DNA of 8,282 nucleotides from an uncultured Erysipelotrichaceae bacterium (lineage in GTDB: Bacteria > Bacillota_I > Bacilli_A > RFN20 > CAG-826), in contig ONWJ01000151.1 of the NCBI GenBank assembly GCA_900321535.1, forward strand, positions 1 to 8,282. Direction: 5' to 3'. The position numbers were made by a program, and so were the translations under genes. The notes under the pieces were generated by a model that saw nothing but the letters and a program-made list of their open reading frames with translations, did not search any database and was not told where the DNA came from. This document shows positions 1-5,214 of this stretch, one piece after another. Positions within the stretch are counted from its first letter, which is position 1. Every line of letters begins with the position of its first letter.

Positions 1-1239
1 ACAAGGCTGATGAAATTGATCCATCTTCCCAATGTGACGGGTTATATCATCACCGGGATTTTGATGGGGCCTTTCGTTTTCGGGGTGCTTTTCAATAACT
101 TTAGTTACGATAACATCGAAACCAGCGTTATTTCTCGGCACATCGCGACCATCTCTTGGGTGAGCAACGTCGCCCTAGGATTCATTGCCTTTTCTATCGG
201 CAACTCTTTCAAAGCCAGCGTTTTGAAAGCAGTGGGGAAACGGGTCATCATCATCACTGTTTTAGAGTCGCTTTTTGCTTCTATTTTTGTCTTTTTGATC
301 ATGATGGGGCTGCATTTCATCTTCCCAGAGCAAATCTCATGGGAGTTGACGTTGACGTTAGCGGCCATCGCCGCGGCAACTGCCCCGGCGGCAACCTTGA
401 TGGTCATCAAGCAATATCACGCCCATGGGGAATTAGTGAATACCCTTCTTCCAGTCGTTGCATTAGACGACGCAAGCGCGTTGATTTTGTTTGCCATCTT
501 ATTCCAGATTGCGACCTCGATTTCTAGCGGCAACGGCTTCTCGCTGTACGCGATGCTAGGAAAACCAGTCATTGAAATCCTTCTATCCCTGGCTTTTGGA
601 ACGGTCATTGGCTTCTTCATCTCCTTGCTAAACCGCCTTTTCAAATCCAGAAACAATCGATTAATTCTATGTATTCTCTCCGTTTTCATCGCTTTGGGTC
701 TTTATGCATTATTCAAAAACCAAGAGCTCGGCGGGTTTGAATTATCAAGTCTATTGATGTGCATGGCCGCAGGGGCGATCTACGTCAATTTCACCAAAGA
801 AAACGACCGTACTTACGATGTATTAGACCGTTTTACCTCACCGATTTACATGATGTTCTTCGTTCTTTCGGGGGCGAGTTTGAACTTGAAGATGCTTTTT
901 GGCGGCAACGGACTCATCGTTTTAGGCGTCGCGGCAGCCTATATCGTCTTCCGCGTGATCGGCAAATATCTTGGGGCGTTCTCAGGAGCGAGCATCACCC
1001 ATTGTCCGAAGAAAGTCCGAAACTATTTGGGACTCACCTTGATGCCTCAAGCGGGTGTGGCCATCGGCTTAGCCACGACCGCGAACGCTTTGTTTAGCGC
1101 GAACCCCTCGACTGCCCATATCGCCGAACTGGTTTTGGCCATCATTTTGACCTCGACTTTGGTTTATGAACTCCTAGGTCCGATGGTGTCCAAGTTCGCC
1201 CTGAAAAAAGCCGGGGAGATCGATGCGAACCAAGGTTGA
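1..1239 (+). CDS. Cation:proton antiporter, KefB/CPA2 type (5' end cut off by window)
   Basis: Integral membrane exchanger that swaps Na+ or K+ for H+, probably for pH or ion homeostasis; the ion cannot be told from sequence. The frame is open through base 1, reading T-R-L before the first ATG at 10. The family normally has a further short hydrophobic stretch before the conserved LPNVTGY segment, so the true start lies outside the window. Counting from that ATG, the protein is almost wholly hydrophobic helices. It carries LPNVTGYIITG (6-16), the ATAPAAT segment (124-130), the paired acids D153-D154 in VALDDASAL (the ion-binding pair of CPA2 exchangers), FFVLSGASL (283-291) and LMPQAGVAIGLA (344-355). 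It ends soon after the last helix with no RCK/TrkA-N or USP domain, so it is a short transport-domain-only form. It stops with TGA. I see no clear terminator behind it. Confidence 0.88.
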   Translation, partial: TRLMKLIHLPNVTGYIITGILMGPFVFGVLFNNFSYDNIETSVISRHIATISWVSNVALGFIAFSIGNSFKASVLKAVGKRVIIITVLESLFASIFVFLIMMGLHFIFPEQISWELTLTLAAIAAATAPAATLMVIKQYHAHGELVNTLLPVVALDDASALILFAILFQIATSISSGNGFSLYAMLGKPVIEILLSLAFGTVIGFFISLLNRLFKSRNNRLILCILSVFIALGLYALFKNQELGGFELSSLLMCMAAGAIYVNFTKENDRTYDVLDRFTSPIYMMFFVLSGASLNLKMLFGGNGLIVLGVAAAYIVFRVIGKYLGAFSGASITHCPKKVRNYLGLTLMPQAGVAIGLATTANALFSANPSTAHIAELVLAIILTSTLVYELLGPMVSKFALKKAGEIDANQG

Positions 1240-1382
1240 AAAATCGGGGTTTTGCAACGTTTATGAGATTTTTCGTTATTGAGAAATCGCAAAAAGCATA
1301 CGATATCATCGGAGGTTCAAGAAATTGGACCAAGAACTGCAATGTTTTTATGGAAATATAGCCCGGATGAATTAAAATATTT

Positions 1383-1399
1383 ATAGATTTTGAATCTAT
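1383..1399. repeat. 17-bp palindrome upstream of rpmG, candidate operator
   Basis: ATAGATT-TTG-AATCTAT is a perfect 7+3+7 inverted repeat. It sits five bases upstream of the rpmG -10 hexamer, where the spacer and -35 region would be. A dimeric regulator bound here would block RNA polymerase. It does not match a Zur or Fur box I know. In AT-rich DNA a repeat of this size can occur by chance, so the operator role is inference from position only. Confidence 0.35.
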
Positions 1400-1401
1400 C
1401 G

Positions 1402-1410
1402 TGTGATAAT
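1402..1410 (+). promoter_or_regulatory. Extended -10 promoter of rpmG
   Basis: TGT followed by GATAAT gives an extended -10 element (TGn plus a 5/6 match to TATAAT), about 31 bases before the rpmG start codon. No good -35 hexamer stands 16-18 bases upstream, which fits an extended -10 promoter. A ribosome-binding site AGGGAGA at 1424-1430 lies between it and the ATG. Confidence 0.5.
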
Positions 1411-1440
1411 ATTTGCACGCGTCAGGGAGATTAGTAGATT

Positions 1441-1602
1441 ATGGCAACGAGCAAACGTGATCAAGTCATCTTAAAATGCAGCGTCTGCGGTGAAGAGAAT
1501 TATTTGACCACCCGCAACAAAAGACTTCATCCTAACAAAATGGAAGTCAACAAATACTGCCCTAAGTGCAGAAAGATGACCCTTCATAAGGAAAAGAAAT
1601 AA
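1441..1602 (+). CDS. rpmG: 50S ribosomal protein L33 (zinc-ribbon form)
   Basis: Small protein of the large ribosomal subunit, located near the E site. The 53-residue product starts [13 protein letters not shown] and has two CxxC pairs, C13/C16 and C40/C43, which together bind one zinc ion. This makes it the C+ (zinc-containing) paralogue. The segment YLTTRNKR (21-28) is the usual L33 signature, and the length is normal for the family. The ATG is preceded by AGGGAGA with about 10 bases of spacing. The gene has its own promoter and a terminator that begins inside its last codons, so it looks monocistronic. In many Firmicutes rpmG lies beside secE and nusG; here those genes are not next to it. 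Confidence 0.95.
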   Translation: MATSKRDQVILKCSVCGEENYLTTRNKRLHPNKMEVNKYCPKCRKMTLHKEKK

Positions 1603-1625
1603 GGCTGCACGCCTTATTTTTCTTT
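1597..1625 (+). terminator. Rho-independent terminator of rpmG, overlapping its stop codon
   Basis: AAATAAGGC (1597-1605) pairs perfectly with GCCTTATTT (1611-1619) around the loop TGCAC, followed by a run of T broken by one C to base 1625. The TAA stop of rpmG lies inside the left arm. The next gene's ATG follows one base after the T tract. Confidence 0.85.
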
Positions 1626-1626
1626 C

Positions 1627-2022
1627 ATGATTGTCTTTATTCTTTGTCTCCTTGCTGGTTCGATCTTGCTCGCTTACGTCATTCTCTCATCCATCAAAAA
1701 GAAACATTTCCATATGCCGTTTACCCCTTTGATGGGGATGCTAGGCGTGATTTTAGTAGTGGCCCCGACATTCTCGGTGACCTATCACACCGCCAATGAA
1801 TCCAAAGCCTATCAAGATATTTTGGTGACCCGTCAGAATCTTAAAGACGCTCTTGCTGCATCAAGTAACGAAGAAGAAAAAGCCGTCGCCATCGCTGCTA
1901 TCGATTCCTATAACAAAAACGTGAGGCACAATATCTCTTTGGCGTCTTCGCAGTGGGTGAGCGCGTTTACCTATTCTTTCTATTATCAAAAAGGCGAAGC
2001 CCTCGTCATCACGGTGAAATAA
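1627..2022 (+). CDS. Small membrane protein of unknown function, two predicted helices
   Basis: I do not recognise this 131-residue protein. Residues 2-22 are a hydrophobic helix, followed by a basic histidine-rich turn (IKKKHFH). A second helix spans about 36-52. Then comes a polar domain of about 75 residues: a charged, helix-forming and possibly coiled-coil stretch (55-95) and an aromatic, beta-prone end (SAFTYSFYYQKG). By the positive-inside rule the KKKH loop is cytoplasmic, so both ends, including the C-terminal domain, would be outside. The ATG comes immediately after the rpmG terminator and has no Shine-Dalgarno sequence; upstream of it in this frame there is no better start. It is one base from the following hydrolase gene, so the two are probably co-translated. 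The frame is well kept and uses the same codons as its neighbours, which supports a real gene. Confidence 0.7.
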   Translation: MIVFILCLLAGSILLAYVILSSIKKKHFHMPFTPLMGMLGVILVVAPTFSVTYHTANESKAYQDILVTRQNLKDALAASSNEEEKAVAIAAIDSYNKNVRHNISLASSQWVSAFTYSFYYQKGEALVITVK

Positions 2023-2023
2023 C

Positions 2024-2644
2024 ATGATTGAGGTTGTTAACCGCACCGTCGGCGGAGAATATTGCAATAGCTATATTGTCGGTAACGAAGGGGAAGATTG
2101 CTTCCTCGTCGATTTCGGGTACGACAAAAACGGTTTCATCACCTCGTATGCTTTAGCCCATCACCCCAAGATTCTCGGGGTGCTTTTGACCCATGGCCAT
2201 TATGACCATATTTATGGCTTCAAAGAGGGTCTGCCTTCTTATCCTGTCTTCCTTTCCGAAGAAGACCATATCTTCTTAACGGACCCTCATTATAACGGCT
2301 CCATCGAGCTTTTTGATGCCCCTCTTACGATTGATGGCCTGCTTCCTTATCCAGTAGAAGACGAAGATGAAATCAAACTGGGTAACTTTTTTGTCAAAGT
2401 CATCGCGACTCCATTCCATACGGGCGGAAGCGTTTGCTTTTATTTGGAAAAGGAGGGCATCCTCTTTTCTGGGGATACGTTATTCTCTCATGGCATCGGG
2501 CGTTACGATTTAAAGGGGGCGTGCCCTCGTTTTCTAGAATCTTCCTTGCGAAAGCTCATGAAGCTTCCAGAGGAAACCGTGGTCTATCCAGGGCATGGAA
2601 GGAAGACCACGATCGGGGAGGAGAAACGTTTCTTGTTTCAATAA
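2024..2644 (+). CDS. MBL-fold metallohydrolase, glyoxalase-II-like
   Basis: Cytoplasmic binuclear metal hydrolase of the metallo-beta-lactamase superfamily. The full metal-binding set is visible: THGHYDH gives H57, H59, D61 and H62, followed by H132 (TPFHTGGS), D151 (FSGDTLF) and H191 (YPGHG). The SGDTLF and GIGR motifs and the 206-residue length place it with YcbL/GloB-like thioester hydrolases. It lacks the extra C-terminal helical domain of true glyoxalase II. The usual substrate class is hydroxyacyl-glutathione or other thiol esters, but the substrate of short members is mostly unknown. The start is supported by GGTGA at 2013-2017 six bases upstream and by its place one base after the preceding gene. 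It sits 3 bases before tcdA in the same operon. Confidence 0.88.
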   Translation: MIEVVNRTVGGEYCNSYIVGNEGEDCFLVDFGYDKNGFITSYALAHHPKILGVLLTHGHYDHIYGFKEGLPSYPVFLSEEDHIFLTDPHYNGSIELFDAPLTIDGLLPYPVEDEDEIKLGNFFVKVIATPFHTGGSVCFYLEKEGILFSGDTLFSHGIGRYDLKGACPRFLESSLRKLMKLPEETVVYPGHGRKTTIGEEKRFLFQ

Positions 2645-2647
2645 ACC

Positions 2648-3361
2648 ATGGAAGATCGTTATCAAAGAAACGCCGTATTGCTCGGTGAGGATTACCCAAG
2701 CAAATTAGAGGGAAAAGTCATCTGCGTTTTCGGTTTAGGCGGAGTCGGAGGGGCTTGCTGCGACGCGTTATGCAGGGCAGGCATCACCCATTTCGTTTTG
2801 GTGGATGATGATACCGTCAATCAAACCAACATCAACCGTCAAATCGTGGCCAACATGGACACCATCGGGATGAAGAAAGTCGATGCGATGGAAGCGCATC
2901 TGAAGCGGCTGAATCCTGTCGTCATCATTGAAAAACGAGCTTGCTTTTATTTGCCTGAAAATGCCGATGAATTCGACTTTTCTGCCTTTGATTATGTGGT
3001 GGACGCGATTGACACCGTCACCGCCAAAATCGATATCGTGACCCATTGCAAAAAAGCGGGAACCCCAATCATCTCGGCCATGGGATGTGGCAATCGCTTA
3101 GACCCAACCAAAGTCATCTGCAAAGATCTCTTCCAAACTTCGGGTGACCCTTTAGCCAAAATCATGCGTCAAAAGCTCAAAAAGCAGGGGATTGATTCCT
3201 TGAAAGTCGTCTGTTCCAGCGAGCCTCCGCTAGAAAGAAAAATCGTGCTCGAAAACGATCCATCCTTGCCTAGAAGAAGCATTCCTGGAAGCTCTCCCTT
3301 CGTTCCACCTGTTGCAGGCATCGAATTAGCCCATCAAGTCATCATGGACCTCTTGCAATAG
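2648..3361 (+). CDS. tcdA: tRNA threonylcarbamoyladenosine dehydratase TcdA
   Basis: E1-like (ThiF/MoeB/YgdL family) enzyme that uses ATP to cyclise t6A37 to ct6A37 in tRNAs decoding ANN codons, acting in the cytoplasm. The Rossmann nucleotide loop is FGLGGVGG (28-35). The acidic LVDDDTVNQTNINRQ segment (51-65) binds ATP/Mg and carries the conserved Asn and Arg. VVDAIDT and the AMGCGNRLDP stretch are characteristic of TcdA rather than ThiF or MoeB. KVVCSSEPP and PGSSPFVPPVAGI are the C-terminal signatures. At 237 residues it is close to the usual 240-270. The ATG lies 3 bases after the hydrolase stop with no nearby Shine-Dalgarno; AGGAG at 2619-2623 is too far away, so translation is probably coupled. 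It is the last gene before a terminator. Confidence 0.92.
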   Translation: MEDRYQRNAVLLGEDYPSKLEGKVICVFGLGGVGGACCDALCRAGITHFVLVDDDTVNQTNINRQIVANMDTIGMKKVDAMEAHLKRLNPVVIIEKRACFYLPENADEFDFSAFDYVVDAIDTVTAKIDIVTHCKKAGTPIISAMGCGNRLDPTKVICKDLFQTSGDPLAKIMRQKLKKQGIDSLKVVCSSEPPLERKIVLENDPSLPRRSIPGSSPFVPPVAGIELAHQVIMDLLQ

Positions 3362-3373
3362 GGGTCCTTTTTT
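3346..3373 (+). terminator. Rho-independent terminator overlapping the tcdA stop codon
   Basis: GGACCTC (3346-3352) pairs with GGGGTCC (3361-3367), with one G-U wobble and an 8-base loop, followed by six T (3368-3373). The TAG stop of tcdA (3359-3361) spans the loop and the first base of the right arm. It ends the operon that starts at 1627. Confidence 0.85.
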
Positions 3374-3379
3374 GCCACT

Positions 3380-3407
3380 TTGTTTCCTTATAAACATTGT
3401 TTATAAT
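3380..3407 (+). promoter_or_regulatory. Promoter of the efp-yneF-degV-fakA operon
   Basis: A perfect -10 TATAAT (3402-3407) stands 16 bases after TTGTTT (3380-3385, a 3/6 match to the -35 consensus). Transcription would begin near 3414, giving a leader of about 44 bases. It lies directly behind the tcdA terminator, as expected for a new transcription unit. Confidence 0.75.
3388..3406. repeat. Perfect 19-bp palindrome over the efp promoter, candidate operator
   Basis: TTATAAAC-ATT-GTTTATAA is a perfect 8+3+8 inverted repeat. It fills the promoter spacer and covers five of the six -10 bases, the position of a classic repressor site. It is AT-rich, and part of the symmetry comes from the TATAA of the -10 box. 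It loosely recalls PerR/Fur-type boxes but does not match their consensus. The regulator is unknown. Confidence 0.45.
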
Positions 3408-3417
3408 ATGCCTCGTT

Positions 3418-3431
3418 GCGAGAACTCTCGC
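3418..3431 (+). other. Hairpin at the 5' end of the efp leader
   Basis: GCGAG (3418-3422) and CTCGC (3427-3431) form a 5-bp stem with a 4-base loop, or 6 bp with a 2-base loop. It would begin about four bases from the predicted transcript 5' end. No T run follows, so it is not a terminator. A short hairpin at the extreme 5' end often protects an mRNA from decay. The strong ribosome-binding site AAGGAG (3444-3449) lies outside it, 8 bases before the efp ATG. Confidence 0.4.
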
Positions 3432-3457
3432 TTATCTTTACATAAGGAGCATCATTT

Positions 3458-4018
3458 ATGATCAACGTTACTGAATTGCGTCCCGGCAATTACTTCATCG
3501 ATGAAGATAACCTCTATCGTGTCATCGACATCCTTCTCAACAAAACCGCGATGAGAAAGATGGTCGCCAAAGTCAAAGTCAAAAACCTCAGAACCGGCGC
3601 CATCACCGAACTCGCCCGTAACTCCGGCTACGGTGTCGAGGACATCCACATTGATAAATCCGTCATGCAATACCTCTATGACGGCGGTGAGACCCTTGTC
3701 TTCATGGATGGCAAAACCTACGAGCAAATCGAGCTTTCCAAGAACATTTACACCGATATCATCCCATATCTCGCCCCCAATAGCGAAGTCACCATCGTCC
3801 GCTATGAGGATGAGGTTCTCGATGTCCAGCTTCCTTCCAAGGTCGCGCTTGAAGTCGTCGAATGCGAGCCAGGCGTCCGTGGCGACACCATCTCCAACGG
3901 CGGTTCCAAGGATGCCGTCCTTGAGACTGGCTTAAAGATCCGCGTCCCGCTTTTCATCAACCAAGGCGATAAAATCTCCGTCGATACCGCTACCGGCAAA
4001 TACGACGGGAGGGCATAA
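3458..4018 (+). CDS. efp: Translation elongation factor P, with Met at the modified-lysine position
   Basis: EF-P binds between the ribosomal P and E sites and promotes peptide bond formation at consecutive prolines. The 186-residue length and three-domain plan are normal: KOW-like domain I (1-65), an OB domain containing MQYLYDGGETLVFMD (70-84), and a C-terminal OB domain with the EPGVRGDT (137-144), ETGLKIRVPLFINQGD (156-171) and GKYDGR signatures. The unusual part is the domain I loop that reaches the P-site tRNA. Aligned by eye to Firmicute EF-P, whose loop reads HVKPGKGAAF with Lys32 modified, this protein reads LNKTAMRKMV, so Lys32 is Met32 and the flanking Pro/Gly residues are lost. 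Everything after it, beginning KVKVKNLRTG, realigns without a gap, so this is not a frameshift. The start has a strong AAGGAG site 8 bases upstream. yneF follows after 2 bases. Confidence 0.95.
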   Translation: MINVTELRPGNYFIDEDNLYRVIDILLNKTAMRKMVAKVKVKNLRTGAITELARNSGYGVEDIHIDKSVMQYLYDGGETLVFMDGKTYEQIELSKNIYTDIIPYLAPNSEVTIVRYEDEVLDVQLPSKVALEVVECEPGVRGDTISNGGSKDAVLETGLKIRVPLFINQGDKISVDTATGKYDGRA

Positions 4019-4020
4019 TC

Positions 4021-4236
4021 ATGCCGACTGGTGCATGGATTGGCCTCGTCATTGCCGCTTTGATCCTCGGCGCGGTCGCAGGCTTTTTCGGCGCAAGATG
4101 GTTTTTCAAGCGTCAACTTCAGAAAAACCCGCCGATTACCGAGCAACAAATCCGCTTGATGTATCAATCGATGGGCAGAAAGCCTTCCGAGAAGGAAATC
4201 CGCCGCATCATGAACCAAATGAAAAACTCTAACTAG
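4021..4236 (+). CDS. yneF: YneF/UPF0154 family single-helix membrane protein
   Basis: A 71-residue protein with one N-terminal membrane helix (about 6-24, WIGLVIAALILGAVAGFF) and a basic cytoplasmic tail. The tail holds the family signature: NPPITEQQIRLMY (36-48), then MGRKPSEKEIRRIM (51-64). Length and layout match the UPF0154 family of Bacilli and Mollicutes, whose function is not known. The start is set by GGGAGGG (4007-4013) seven bases upstream, a ribosome-binding site lying inside the last codons of efp. It is the second gene of the efp operon, with degV 17 bases downstream. Confidence 0.88.
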   Translation: MPTGAWIGLVIAALILGAVAGFFGARWFFKRQLQKNPPITEQQIRLMYQSMGRKPSEKEIRRIMNQMKNSN

Positions 4237-4253
4237 CAAAGGAATTCTAAATA

Positions 4254-5156
4254 ATGGCAAATCGTAAATTCGTTATCATCGTCGACTCCATCGCCGCACT
4301 TGGCAAAAAAGCCCGCGAGCAATTCGGTGTCGATGACATCTGCCCGATGACCGTTTCCATCGATGACAAAGACGTCGTCGCTTCTCCAGACTACGATCAA
4401 GGCTATTCTCTCCATGAATATTTCGACATCATGAGACACGGCAAGAGAGTCTTCACCTCTCAAGTTCCGGTCCCAACCTTCGAAGAGAAATTCGGCGAAT
4501 ATGTCAACAAAGGCTGCGATATCCTTTATATCGCTTGCTCTGGCAGACTTTCTAAATCCGTCGAAGCGGGCCAAAAGGTCGCTGAGAAGATCATGAAAGA
4601 GCATCCAGAAGCCAAGATCGTTTGCTTCGATGGCTTGAACTCCAACTTCGCGATCGCTGACATGGCCAGAAAATCTGCCGCCATGCGCGCTGAAGGCAAA
4701 ACCCTCGATGAGGTCGTCGATTTCTTGAAGAAAAACGTCAACCGTTGGAACCAATTCGGCACGGTTGAGACCCTTACCTATTTGAAGCAAGCTGGCCGCG
4801 TCAAAGCGTCCAAGGCTTTCTTTGGCAACATCTTTGCCGTCAAGCCAATCTTAATCTCGGACGCCAAAGGCAACAACGTCGCCGCCAAGAGCGTCAAAGG
4901 CCGCAAGAACTCGATCCTTGAGATCGCCCGTCTTGCCGTTGAGGCTTGCGATGATGTCGAGCATTCGACCATCTATATCTCCCACGCCGACGACGAAAAG
5001 GCCGCCGAACTTGTCAAAGAGGAAATCCTCCGCCTTTGCAAGCCAGGCGAAATCTATGTTGGCCCGATCGACCCAATCGTCGGTGCCTCTACCGGCCCAG
5101 GCACATTGATCACTTATTGTTTCGGCAAAGAAGTGACCTTTGAGGGTCAAGAATAA
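4254..5156 (+). CDS. degV: DegV family fatty-acid-binding protein (FakB-like)
   Basis: DegV/FakB proteins hold a fatty acid in a buried tunnel and present its carboxylate to the kinase FakA, which makes acyl-phosphate for PlsX/PlsY phospholipid synthesis. At 300 residues it is slightly long for the family (about 280). Visible signatures are VDSIA near the N-terminus (10-14), TSQVPVP (68-74; TSQPSP in typical members), the serine-rich CSGRLSKSVEAG loop (95-106), TVETLTYLKQAGRV (170-183), AVKPIL (195-200), ISHADD (242-247) and VGASTGPG (276-283). In the last motif many members have His where Ser279 stands here, a residue thought to contact the carboxylate. The start follows AAAGGAA (4238-4244) with 9 bases of spacing. 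fakA lies 58 bases downstream, which strongly supports a FakB role. The lipid bound cannot be predicted. Confidence 0.88.
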   Translation: MANRKFVIIVDSIAALGKKAREQFGVDDICPMTVSIDDKDVVASPDYDQGYSLHEYFDIMRHGKRVFTSQVPVPTFEEKFGEYVNKGCDILYIACSGRLSKSVEAGQKVAEKIMKEHPEAKIVCFDGLNSNFAIADMARKSAAMRAEGKTLDEVVDFLKKNVNRWNQFGTVETLTYLKQAGRVKASKAFFGNIFAVKPILISDAKGNNVAAKSVKGRKNSILEIARLAVEACDDVEHSTIYISHADDEKAAELVKEEILRLCKPGEIYVGPIDPIVGASTGPGTLITYCFGKEVTFEGQE

Positions 5157-5170
5157 CAAAAACATGAAAT

Positions 5171-5193
5171 GCCTCGATTTCATCGGGGCTTTT
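5171..5193 (+). terminator. Weak terminator or attenuator hairpin between degV and fakA
   Basis: GCCTCGAT (5171-5178) pairs with ATCGGGGC (5182-5189) with one G-U wobble and a 3-base loop, followed by only four T (TTTTCACTTTT beyond). A competing stem, GAAAT (5166-5170) with ATTTC (5177-5181), uses part of the same bases, so the two folds exclude each other. It probably causes partial termination within the operon, lowering fakA relative to degV. Confidence 0.55.
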
Positions 5194-5214
5194 CACTTTT
5201 GAAAGACGTAAAAA

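Noticed and set aside
1235..1258. Hairpin GTTG-A-AAAA / TTTT-G-CAAC just after the antiporter as its terminator
   Set aside because: The stem is weak, has an internal mismatch and is not followed by a T run.
2434..2688. Open frame overlapping the end of the MBL hydrolase and the start of tcdA
   Set aside because: It is another frame of two clearly recognisable genes, with Trp/Arg-rich low-quality sequence.
4233..4790. Long antisense open frame opposite degV
   Set aside because: It is a shadow of the codon bias in degV (third-position C gives few stops on the other strand); the degV signatures are intact and no promoter or ribosome site is seen for the antisense frame.
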